DNA of 64,000 nt, from assembly GCF_013085345.1 (NCBI RefSeq), contig NZ_JABFAJ010000018.1, positions 91,540 through 155,539 on the forward strand, given 5' to 3'. Shown here piece by piece: positions 38,618 through 46,475 of this stretch (positions are counted from its first letter, which is position 1; each line of letters opens with the position of its first letter). The position numbers were made by a program, and so were the translations under genes. This DNA comes from Isoptericola sediminis (GTDB taxonomy: Bacteria > Actinomycetota > Actinomycetes > Actinomycetales > Cellulomonadaceae). A model generated the notes under the pieces. It saw only the letters and a program-made list of their open reading frames with translations, made no database searches and was not told the DNA's origin.

Positions 38618-39810
38618 GCGTCCCCCGCGTGCTGGCGGTGGCCGACTCGGACTCCTACCTGAAGTGGGCGGCGTGGACCCTGGCCGGTCTCCGGCTCGCG
38701 GATCCGGCGAATGCGCCGGGCGCCGAGGTGGTCGTCGTGCGCTCTCCTCTGGCACCCAGCGCAGTTCAGCGGCACGCCGCGACCGTCGGCACGGCGATCC
38801 CGGACCCCCGCGTCCTCGGGCCCTGGGGGGTCGGCCGTCTCGTGGCCGACACGCGACCGGACGTCGTGCTCGTAGCGGCCACGGGTCCCGTCGCCGAGCT
38901 CGTCGCACGCCAGGTCGTGCGCGCCACCCGGCGCGGCGGTCGACCCGCGCTGGTGACGGGGCTGCCCGGGATGGCCCTGCCGGCCACCCCGCACGGCACC
39001 GGGTGGCGCCGGTGGGCCGACGCCTTCGTCGTGCACGGCCCGCAGGAAGTGGCCCCCTACGCCGAGGCCTTCGCCGCTCACGGTGTCGGTCCTCGCCTCG
39101 TGCTGTCCCGCCTGCCGTTCATGCCGCGGGCCGGGACCGACCGGCCGGACCCGCCCGTCGCACCGCGCCGCGTGGTGTTCGCCGCGCAGGCGAAGGTTCC
39201 CGCGACCCGCGCGGAGCGGCTGCGCCTGCTCGACGGTCTGGCGACGCTGACGGACGACGGGTACCGGGTGGTCGTGAAGCTGCGAGGGCGGGGCGGGGAG
39301 CGGCAGACGCACAACGAGCCGTTCCCGCTGGACGTGCTGTGGGACGCCGAGCACGGCCGGCTCGGACGCTCGCCCGGCGACCTGGACTTCGCCGTCGGCG
39401 CGCTTTCCGACCATCTCGGGCCGGGGACCGCCCTGGTGACCGTGAGCTCGACCGCGGCGCTGGAGTCACTCGCCCGCGGTCTGCCCACCGTGCTGGTCCA
39501 GGACTTCGGGGTGGGTCCCGACCAGCTCAACGAGGCCTTCGCCGGCTCCGGATGCCTGCGACGCCTGGACGAGATCGCGGACACGCTGCGCGATGGCGGT
39601 CCCGTCCCGGACCCGGCCTGGTGCGCGGACGGCTACCTCCACACGCGTGACGACCTGCCCGCCGCGGTCGCGGTGCTCGGCGACCTGTCCCGCCGGGGCG
39701 CGCTGCCGCCGGCCACGACCGCGCCGTGGTCGTGGCCACGGCACGTCTGGGCAGCAGCGCGCAGCGCCGTGCCGACCGCCGTCTCGGCACGCCTTCGTCG
39801 CCGGCCGTGA
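38614..39810 (+). CDS. Putative glycosyltransferase, DUF6716-like
   Basis: A 398-residue soluble protein. Its overall look is GT-B: an N-terminal Rossmann-like half (PRVLAVADSDSYLKWAAW) and a C-terminal half with KLRGRGGERQTHNE and VSSTAALESLARGLPTVLV, the pattern of a CDP/CMP-sugar-type donor site. I believe it belongs to the group named DUF6716 putative glycosyltransferases, which occur beside nonulosonate genes in actinobacteria, but cannot verify this. It is co-translated with the GT52-like gene, and convergent, six bases away, with the next operon. Confidence 0.6.
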   Translation: MSVPRVLAVADSDSYLKWAAWTLAGLRLADPANAPGAEVVVVRSPLAPSAVQRHAATVGTAIPDPRVLGPWGVGRLVADTRPDVVLVAATGPVAELVARQVVRATRRGGRPALVTGLPGMALPATPHGTGWRRWADAFVVHGPQEVAPYAEAFAAHGVGPRLVLSRLPFMPRAGTDRPDPPVAPRRVVFAAQAKVPATRAERLRLLDGLATLTDDGYRVVVKLRGRGGERQTHNEPFPLDVLWDAEHGRLGRSPGDLDFAVGALSDHLGPGTALVTVSSTAALESLARGLPTVLVQDFGVGPDQLNEAFAGSGCLRRLDEIADTLRDGGPVPDPAWCADGYLHTRDDLPAAVAVLGDLSRRGALPPATTAPWSWPRHVWAAARSAVPTAVSARLRRRP

Positions 39811-39816
39811 CCCGGA

Positions 39817-40893
39817 TCAGGCCCGGTGGTCGACCGCCGCCCGGGCGGTCAGACCCCGGACGAACCCCGCGCCCCAGCACAGGTGCATCGTCATGAGCAC
39901 CACGGGCAGGACCAGGGCGGAACGCGCGGCGAGCCGGGGCCGACGGGTCGCGGCGTGGAGGGTGGCCGCCAGGACGCCGAGGAGGTACCCCGCCGGCGCC
40001 ACGGCCCCGACCGCGGTCAGCACCGGTGCCGCCGTCAGCAGCCCTGCCGCCCCGACCAGCACCGACATCCCGAGGACCGTCACCAGCACGGGCGGTGCCA
40101 GGTAGCGCAGACCCGCCGTGGACGGGTCCCGGCGGACCACCTCGCGCCGCCACATCCCGGTGCGCCAGAACTGCTTGGCGACGGCCCGCACGGTCCGTCG
40201 CGGGCGGTACTCGACCACGAGGGCCGGGTCGAACCACAGCAGACCGCCGGCCCGGCGGAGCCGGAGGCACAGGTCCCAGTCCTCGGCCCGGAAGAGCGTC
40301 GGGTCGTACCCGCCGACGCGGCGCACGGCCTCCCGCCGGAACGCCCCCAGGTACACGGTCTGCGCCGGCCCGGGGTCGCCCCCGACGTGGAACGAGGCCG
40401 CGCCGATACCCGCCGGGTGGCTCATCGCCCGCGCCGTCGCCTCCTGGACGGTCCCGGTGCCGACCGGGTTCATCACCCCGCCGACCCCGACCGCACCGGT
40501 ACGGCGCAGCAGGTCGACGCACCGGCGCACGTAGCCGGGCGGCAGCTCGGTGTGCCCGTCCACCCGCAGGACGACGGGGTGCCCGTCCGGGCCGTCGGCG
40601 TGCTCGATCGCGAGGTTGAGCCCGATCGAGCGGGATCCCGTCGGGTTGTCGACGAGCACGACCCGGTCGTCCGCGGCCGCGAGCCCGGCCGCGATCCGCT
40701 CGGTCGCGTCGCGGGACGGGCCGACGGCGACGACGAGCCTCAGCTCCCCGTCGTGGTCCTGCGCGAGCACGGAGCGCATCGCGGCCTCGAGGTAGGCCTC
40801 CTCGTCGCGCACGCAGGCCACGACCGTGACCCCGCAGCGGTCGGGCAAGGCCTCCGGCTGCCGGAGCACCTCGGCGAGGTCCGCGTCACCCAC
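39817..40893 (-). CDS. GT2 glycosyltransferase with C-terminal membrane helices (ExoA-like)
   Basis: A 358-residue GT2 enzyme. The GT-A domain (about 20-250) has VACVRDEEAYLEAAMRSVL, the metal motif RVDGHTELP and the base/acceptor motif FRAEDWDLCLRLRRAG. Three to four hydrophobic segments follow (about 265-350). Such enzymes extend lipid-linked glycans at the inner membrane face, as ExoA does in succinoglycan synthesis. GTG at 40893 overlaps the previous gene by eight bases. It is the last gene of the leftward operon that starts with the nonulosonate fusion. Confidence 0.87.
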   Translation of the reverse strand: MGDADLAEVLRQPEALPDRCGVTVVACVRDEEAYLEAAMRSVLAQDHDGELRLVVAVGPSRDATERIAAGLAAADDRVVLVDNPTGSRSIGLNLAIEHADGPDGHPVVLRVDGHTELPPGYVRRCVDLLRRTGAVGVGGVMNPVGTGTVQEATARAMSHPAGIGAASFHVGGDPGPAQTVYLGAFRREAVRRVGGYDPTLFRAEDWDLCLRLRRAGGLLWFDPALVVEYRPRRTVRAVAKQFWRTGMWRREVVRRDPSTAGLRYLAPPVLVTVLGMSVLVGAAGLLTAAPVLTAVGAVAPAGYLLGVLAATLHAATRRPRLAARSALVLPVVLMTMHLCWGAGFVRGLTARAAVDHRA

Positions 40894-42307
40894 GGGAGGC
40901 CACCTTCGCCCGCGCGACGCCGACGGCGGCCCGCAGGTCGTCACCGCCGCCGGAGGCCCGGGAGGCGACGAGCCGTCGCAGGCGCCCGCCGAGCAGCCGC
41001 CGGTCCGCACCGTCGAGCGCGGCGACCAGCCGCGTGGACCGCCACCACGGCACGGGGAACCCGCCGGGCAGGCCCAGCGCCGTGAGCCGACGGCGTCGGA
41101 ACCACCGGCGCAGCTCCGCGTCGTCCAGGCCGCGCAGCAGCGCGGCGGTCTCGTCACGGAACGCGGCCAGGCGCTCGGGCTGCTGGCAGTAGGAGACGGC
41201 ACGCACGAGCTGCTGCATCCGCGCGGGGTCCTCGCCCCAGGCCTCGTCGGTCCGTTCGAGCGCGTCGACGACGACCGCCGGCACCCGGTTCGAGTTCGGG
41301 TACGGCTCCAGCCGGTCGAGCAGCGTCTCGGTGCCGACGCCGACCGTGGGGATCCGGTAGAGGGCGCGGGCGGTGGCCAGGCCCGTCGAGAAGCAGGTCA
41401 CGACCAGTCCGGGTGCCGACACGTCGAACACCGACTCGGCGAGCACGGCCGAGGGCGCCACGTCCAGCTCGACACCGCGCGCGGCCGCGTGGGCGGCGAG
41501 GTCCCGCGTCCCCTGCCTCGGCGCCGACGGGTGCGGCTTGAGGAGCACGCGCGTGAACCCCCGGTCCGCCGCCGCGTCCACCATCCGCCGGTGCAGCGCC
41601 TGCTCCTCCTGCGAGGTCAGGAGTCCGACCGCGGCCAGGTACTGCCCGAGGACCAGCGCGTACGACCCGGCCGGCGGCAGCACGCCCGCGAGCGCCGCGC
41701 CACCCCGCTCGACGGCGTCCGTCACCGCGGCGACGACCTTGCGGAACGACTCGCCGGGGACGACGGCGCCGGGCACGTCCCACTCGGCCAGCAGCGTCGG
41801 GCGGACGCCGGGCAGCAGGTCGGGGTGCAGCACGCGCTCGACCCGTCCGCCGACCTCGTGGCCGACGTCGAACCGGGTCGGCCCGTAGACCATCAGCCCG
41901 TCGGCGTACACGGTCAGGGCCGCGCTCGCGAAGATGGCCACCAGCGCCCCGGTCGGCGGGGTCGCCACGGACTCCCCGACGAGCTCGAGCGGGCCGTCGC
42001 CGAGCCGCCACCGCTCGCGCAGCAGCCGCTCCCAGACCGGTGCGTCGGCCGGACGCGGAGTCCACGACTTGGGGTGGTGCGGCGCGACGACGTCGTTCCA
42101 GGCGACGACGTGGTCGAACCGGTCGGCCAGCGCGGCGAAGCCGGGGCCGCGGGTGAAGTCCTCCGACGCCTCCGGTGCCGGGACGTTGTGCTGGACCACC
42201 AGCACCGTCCGGTCGCGGCGCGGCAACACACCGGCGTCCCACGCCGCGACGACCGTGGCCGTGCCGAACAGCGTCGAGGCGGTCACGACCTGCGTCCCGA
42301 TGGTCAC
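40886..42307 (-). CDS. Polysialyltransferase-like glycosyltransferase
   Basis: A 473-residue protein, probably GT-B. VLLKPHPSAP near 250 matches the His-Pro motif of alpha-2,8-polysialyltransferases (GT38), and TCFSTGLATARALY near 310 their Ser/Thr motif. The N-terminal half begins like these enzymes with a threaded TQVVTASTLFGTATVVAA. With a CMP-nonulosonate synthase two genes upstream in the same operon, a role in making a nonulosonate polymer is reasonable. GTG at 42307 overlaps the GT2 stop (GTGA). The family call is from motifs, not alignment. Confidence 0.65.
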   Translation of the reverse strand: MTIGTQVVTASTLFGTATVVAAWDAGVLPRRDRTVLVVQHNVPAPEASEDFTRGPGFAALADRFDHVVAWNDVVAPHHPKSWTPRPADAPVWERLLRERWRLGDGPLELVGESVATPPTGALVAIFASAALTVYADGLMVYGPTRFDVGHEVGGRVERVLHPDLLPGVRPTLLAEWDVPGAVVPGESFRKVVAAVTDAVERGGAALAGVLPPAGSYALVLGQYLAAVGLLTSQEEQALHRRMVDAAADRGFTRVLLKPHPSAPRQGTRDLAAHAAARGVELDVAPSAVLAESVFDVSAPGLVVTCFSTGLATARALYRIPTVGVGTETLLDRLEPYPNSNRVPAVVVDALERTDEAWGEDPARMQQLVRAVSYCQQPERLAAFRDETAALLRGLDDAELRRWFRRRRLTALGLPGGFPVPWWRSTRLVAALDGADRRLLGGRLRRLVASRASGGGDDLRAAVGVARAKVASRG

Positions 42308-43302
42308 AGCCGTACTCCTTGCCTGCGGATCGCCCGGGCACGTTCGGGGCCGATGCCCGCGACCTGCCGGGCGAGGACCGCGTCGTCGAGACGGGCCAGG
42401 ACCTGCGCGGTCCGTCCCGTCATCTGCGTCCAGACGGCGTCCGGGTAGGACGCCCGTCGCTTCACGTGGTGGTGCAGCACCGCCAGGAGGTCGCGGGCGA
42501 CCTTCGGCTCGTACCGCGTCAGGTCCTGGTCGCGCAGCTGGTCGAGCACCGCGTCGTAGGCCTCGAGGAACCCGAGCTGGCGCGCGTCACCGATGTCGGT
42601 CAGGGAGCCGTCCACGGCCCGCCGGTAGACGTAGCCGGGGGCGTCGACGACGGCGTAGGACCGGGTGCCGAGCAGCAGGCGCCACGCCCACTCGCGGTCC
42701 TCCGCCGTCGGGAGGCTCTCGTCGAAGACGGCGAGCCCCGCGTCGACGACCCGGCGCGCGAGCATCCGGGAGGAGACCTGCACGTAGTTCACCATGGTCG
42801 ACCGGTTCGTCGGCATGATGCCGGTCCGCGGGTCGAGGGCGACGTGCCGACGTGGTTCCGGGGCCCGGACCAGCCGGCGACCCGTGCCGTGCGCCTGCAC
42901 CTGGTCGCAGACGAGGAAGTCGACGTCGTGCTGCTCGGCCGCCCGCACCATCGCGGCCAGGTGACCGGGGAAGTACCAGTCGTCCGGGTCGAGGAACGTG
43001 ATCCACCGCCCGGTGGACGCGGCGATCCCCCGGTTGCGGGCCGCCGAGACCCCGCGAGGCGTCGGATGGTGGAGCCGGCGCAGCGCGGGGAACGTCGCGG
43101 CGGCGGCGTCGAGCACGTCGCCGGTGTCGTCCGTGGACCCGTCGTCGACGACCACGACCTCCACCTGGTCCAGGTCGAGGCCCTGGCGCCGCAGGGAGCC
43201 CAGGGCGTCGGGCAGGTGCCCGCCGGCGTCCCGCGCGGGGACGACGACGGACACCTGGGGTCGAGCGTGGATCATCGGGTCCGCGACCTCCCCGTCCGTC
43301 AC
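42304..43302 (-). CDS. GT2 family glycosyltransferase
   Basis: A 332-residue GT2 protein. VSVVVPARDAGGHLPDALGSL opens the nucleotide-binding half, VVVDDGSTDDT follows, the DxD is in FLDPDDW, and the acceptor/base motif is TAEDREWAWRLL. The C-terminal 80 residues are helical without membrane segments. It starts five bases after the nonulosonate fusion and overlaps the polysialyltransferase-like gene, so it acts in the same pathway. Donor and linkage are unknown. Confidence 0.87.
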   Translation of the reverse strand: MTDGEVADPMIHARPQVSVVVPARDAGGHLPDALGSLRRQGLDLDQVEVVVVDDGSTDDTGDVLDAAAATFPALRRLHHPTPRGVSAARNRGIAASTGRWITFLDPDDWYFPGHLAAMVRAAEQHDVDFLVCDQVQAHGTGRRLVRAPEPRRHVALDPRTGIMPTNRSTMVNYVQVSSRMLARRVVDAGLAVFDESLPTAEDREWAWRLLLGTRSYAVVDAPGYVYRRAVDGSLTDIGDARQLGFLEAYDAVLDQLRDQDLTRYEPKVARDLLAVLHHHVKRRASYPDAVWTQMTGRTAQVLARLDDAVLARQVAGIGPERARAIRRQGVRL

Positions 43303-43306
43303 GCGG

Positions 43307-45406
43307 TCAGCCGGCGACGCGGCGCAGCCGCGACATGGGGGCGTGCTCGCCGGGCATCACGCGCTTCTCGCCGTCGCCGAGCGCGTCCTGGAGGATGCGG
43401 ATGTCCCGGACCAGGTTGTTCAGGCCCTTCGGCTCGACGGACGCCGCATGGTCGGAACCCCACATGGCCCGGTCCAGGGTGATGTGTCGCTCGACCGCGA
43501 CGGCACCGAGGGCGACGGCACCGAGGGAGATCTGCAGGCCGGTCTCGTGGCCGGAGTAGCCCACGGGCACGCCGTAGCGCTCGCGCAGCGTGGCGATGGT
43601 GCGCAGGTTCGCCTCCTCCGGCGGGAGGGGGTAGGTCGACGTGGCGTGCAGCATCACCAGACCGTCGGTCCCGAGGATCTCCACGGCGGCGTCGATCTGC
43701 TCCAGCGTCGACATCCCGGTCGACAGGATGAGCGGCTTGCCCGTGTCGGCAAGCGCCCGCAGCAGGTCGTGGTCCGTGACCGACGCCGAGGCGATCTTGT
43801 GGGTCGGCACCCCGAACTCCTCGAGGAACGCCACCGAGGGGACGTCCCACGGCGACGCGAACCACTGGATGCCCTGCGCCTTGGCGTACTGGTCGATCTC
43901 GGTGTACTCGTCGTGCTCGAACTCGACCTTGTACTTGTAGTCGAGGTAGGTCATCTCGCCCCAGGGCGTCTGCCGGATCTTGTCGCGCTGGTCCGGGGGC
44001 GTCGAGATCTCCGGGGTCCGCTTCTGGAACTTCACGGCCTGGCAGCCGGCGGCGACCGCGACGTCGACGAGCTGCTTGGCGATCTCGACGTCGCCGTTGT
44101 GGTTGATCCCGATCTCGCCGATCACGTACACGGGGTGGCCGGCACCGACCTGGTGCTCGCCGATCTGGACGGGCTGCAGCGCCGCGGTGGTCGTGGTGGT
44201 GGTCATGACGGGGTCCTTCCGATGGGTGATGACGATGCGGTCGCAGATCTCGCGCACGGCGCCGTGGCCGCCGCGGGCTGCGGTGACGACCCGCGCGGCG
44301 GCGAGCACGTCGGGACGGGCGTCGGCGACGGCCACCGGCCAGCCGACGACACCCAGGGCGGGGAGGTCGTTGAGGTCGTTGCCGACGTAGGCGACCCGTC
44401 GGGGGTCGAGGTCGCGCGCCGCGCACCAGGCGCGCAGGGCCGCGGCCTTGTCGTCGACGCCCTGGAGGACCTCGACGCCGAGCTTGCGGGCCCGGGCGGT
44501 GACGACGGGGTCGGTCTCCTTGGACAGGATGAGGACCGGGAGCCCGGCGTCGCGCAGCCGGCCGATGCCGAGACCGTCGCCGCGGTGGACGCGCACCGTC
44601 TCGACACCGCCGGAGTCGACGAGGACGCGGTCGTCGGTGTGCACGCCGTCGAAGTCGGTGACGAGGGCGTCGACGTCGAGCGCCGCGGCGTCCTGCGGCA
44701 CGGGGGCGGGCCCGGCGACGTCGTCCGCGGGGCGGTCGAGCAGGGCCCGGGCGAGCCAGAGGTCACGGGGCTCGTCGATCTCGAGCGCGCGCTCCGGCGC
44801 CACGGGCTGCAGGCCGACCGACCCGAAGAACCGGCTCCCGGCCGCCCGGAGCCCGGCCGTGCGCATGACGTAGAAGGCTCCGGTCTCGCGGAAGTGCGGT
44901 GCCCGGTCCTGGCGCCGCGGACGGTGGTCCGTCGTGTGCCCGACGGGGACGGGGCCGCCGGCGTCCAGGCGCCACTGGAAGTCGTGGGTGGGGGTGACGG
45001 CGACGACGACGTCGTGCTCGTCGTCGAGCACCCGGCCGATCGCGGCGTCGAGGTCCGCGGGGTCGACGAACGGGCTGGTCGCCTGCAGCAGGACGGTGAC
45101 GGCGGGGTCGGGCCGGCCCTGCGCCGCGAGCGTGTCCAGCGCGTGCAGCACGGCGGACTCCGAGCTGGCGGTCGCGCCGGCCAGGTTCGCCGGGCGCTCG
45201 ACGACCAGGGCACCGTGCCGCCGGGCCTCGGCGGCGATCCCGTCGTCGTCGGTGGACACGACGACGTCGGTCACCGCGGGTGCCGCGGTCGCCGCCCGCA
45301 CGGCGCGGGCGACCAGCGAGCTCCCGCCGACGTGCTGCAGATTCTTCAGCGGGACGCCGACCGACCCGCCACGGGCGGGGATCACGACGAGGACGGAATG
45401 GTGCAT
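43307..45406 (-). CDS. Three-domain fusion: CMP-nonulosonate cytidylyltransferase, HAD phosphatase, NeuB-type synthase
   Basis: One uninterrupted 699-residue frame. Residues 1-225 are a NeuA-type cytidylyltransferase (VIPARGGSVGVPLKN, LLQATSPFVDPAD). Residues about 240-395 are a KdsC-like HAD phosphatase (DFDGVHTDD, SKETDP, VGNDLNDLPAL). Residues 401-699 are a NeuB-type PEP-condensing synthase (IGEIGINHNGD, AVKFQKRTPE, STGMST, HATSTYPLPPEE, GYSGHETG, VERHITLDR). The C-terminal SAF domain of NeuB is absent. The order would convert a hexose(amine) phosphate plus PEP to a nonulosonate 9-phosphate, dephosphorylate it and activate it as a CMP-sugar. An internal ribosome site may also give free NeuB from 44206. 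It heads a leftward operon with three glycosyltransferases. Confidence 0.88.
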   Translation of the reverse strand: MHHSVLVVIPARGGSVGVPLKNLQHVGGSSLVARAVRAATAAPAVTDVVVSTDDDGIAAEARRHGALVVERPANLAGATASSESAVLHALDTLAAQGRPDPAVTVLLQATSPFVDPADLDAAIGRVLDDEHDVVVAVTPTHDFQWRLDAGGPVPVGHTTDHRPRRQDRAPHFRETGAFYVMRTAGLRAAGSRFFGSVGLQPVAPERALEIDEPRDLWLARALLDRPADDVAGPAPVPQDAAALDVDALVTDFDGVHTDDRVLVDSGGVETVRVHRGDGLGIGRLRDAGLPVLILSKETDPVVTARARKLGVEVLQGVDDKAAALRAWCAARDLDPRRVAYVGNDLNDLPALGVVGWPVAVADARPDVLAAARVVTAARGGHGAVREICDRIVITHRKDPVMTTTTTTAALQPVQIGEHQVGAGHPVYVIGEIGINHNGDVEIAKQLVDVAVAAGCQAVKFQKRTPEISTPPDQRDKIRQTPWGEMTYLDYKYKVEFEHDEYTEIDQYAKAQGIQWFASPWDVPSVAFLEEFGVPTHKIASASVTDHDLLRALADTGKPLILSTGMSTLEQIDAAVEILGTDGLVMLHATSTYPLPPEEANLRTIATLRERYGVPVGYSGHETGLQISLGAVALGAVAVERHITLDRAMWGSDHAASVEPKGLNNLVRDIRILQDALGDGEKRVMPGEHAPMSRLRRVAG
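44204..44220 (-). promoter_or_regulatory. Internal ribosome binding site before the NeuB domain
   Basis: GGAAGG (minus strand, 44220-44215) lies eight bases before an in-frame ATG at 44206, codon 401 of the fusion. The codons after it (a run of six Thr) look like a fresh N-terminus. Translation could begin here to give a free 299-residue NeuB beside the full fusion. Confidence 0.5.
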
Positions 45407-45599
45407 GTCGGCGACTCTAGGTCGCCCGGACGACGCCGTCGGCCCATTCCCGGTAACGCGGACGGAACAGTCGGTGGCCGATCGGTGAACATTCTTCGGA
45501 ATGGCACCACGGACCCTGTGCCCGGCCACGAGAATGTCATTCAGGGCCCTCTCGGTGCCACCATTCCTCTGACCAACTCCCAGAACAGGAGCAACGACG
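45407..45599. promoter_or_regulatory. Divergent promoter region between the nonulosonate fusion and sulfotransferase genes
   Basis: This 193-base gap is somewhat AT-richer around 45485-45505. The heptamer GGAATGG or its complement occurs at 45444-45450, 45498-45504 and 45561-45567, plus 45395-45401 just inside the fusion gene. CAGGAGCAACGACG before 45600 gives the sulfotransferase-like gene its ribosome site. Promoter boxes are not certain. Confidence 0.4.
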
Positions 45600-46475
45600 A
45601 TGCCGGACACGACGTCGCGGCCCCCTGCCACCGCACCGGCGGTGGCCGTCCATCTCGGTGCCCACCCGCCGACGGCCCGCGCCGTCCAGGACTGGTGCGG
45701 GACCCACCGGCGGACGCTCCGGCGCCACGGCCTGACGGCGCGGACCACCTGGTCGGAGCTCCGCCGGGCGGTGCCCGCCCTCGACTGGCGGAGCGACCGC
45801 AGCCGCCGCCAGGTCCGGGAGTACCTCACCGCCGAGGGGCCGGCCCTGTTCTCCTCGCACGCACCGCTGGGACCGGCCTTCCGCCACACCGGTGGGCCGC
45901 TGCACCCCACCGCCGCCGCGGGCGTGGACGGGGTGGCCGCCGCGCTGGAGGACGTGCCCTGGACGCTCCACCTGTCCATCGGCCGCCAGGCGGAGACGCT
46001 CGTGGACGCCTGGGTCACGGCGGTCCGCCACGGCCACGTGGTCACGTTCGAGGACTTCCTGACAACGACCGAGGACGCCTCCTGGGTCCCGCTCGTGGAG
46101 CACGTGGTCGCGACGGTCGGCGCCGACCGGGTGACGGTCCACGACGTGGCGACCGACCCTGACCGCCGCGACGCGGCCGCCTCGGTGCTCACCACCGCCC
46201 TGGGCGAGCTGCTCGGCGGGCCGACCGGGCTCGGGGAGGACGCGACCGCCGACCCGGTCCGTCGAGTCTGGTCGGGCCGGCAGACCGAGGTCGCCCTGGC
46301 CGCGCTGCCGCACCTGCGCTCCTGGGACGAACGGCGCATGCTGCGCACCTTCGTCGACGGCATCGACGTCGGTGGCGCACCGGCCTGGCCGCTCACGGCC
46401 CGCCAGGAGGAGCTCCTGGCCGCTCGCGACCTCGCCGACCGCACCCGCATCCGCACCCTGGTGGAGGTCCGATGA
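45600..46475 (+). CDS. Sulfotransferase-like protein with degenerate PAPS loop
   Basis: A 291-residue protein clearly related to its neighbour at 46472. Both share the opening VxxHLG...VQxWC(R/G)xH, the TLxRxGxxxRTT segment, and the C-terminal region. At the PAPS 5'-phosphosulfate loop this protein reads GAHPPTARAV where the neighbour has GSQKTGTTAV, so the essential Lys and Thr/Ser are gone. It may be an inactive partner, a regulator of the active copy, or an enzyme with changed chemistry. ATG at 45600 follows CAGGAG. Its stop overlaps the active paralog (ATGA), so the pair is made together. Confidence 0.7.
   Translation: MPDTTSRPPATAPAVAVHLGAHPPTARAVQDWCGTHRRTLRRHGLTARTTWSELRRAVPALDWRSDRSRRQVREYLTAEGPALFSSHAPLGPAFRHTGGPLHPTAAAGVDGVAAALEDVPWTLHLSIGRQAETLVDAWVTAVRHGHVVTFEDFLTTTEDASWVPLVEHVVATVGADRVTVHDVATDPDRRDAAASVLTTALGELLGGPTGLGEDATADPVRRVWSGRQTEVALAALPHLRSWDERRMLRTFVDGIDVGGAPAWPLTARQEELLAARDLADRTRIRTLVEVR

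Noticed and set aside
42998..46162. Plus-strand open frame of more than 1000 codons opposite the nonulosonate fusion
   Set aside because: Antisense to well-recognised enzyme domains; composition is that of a shadow frame with no recognisable motif.
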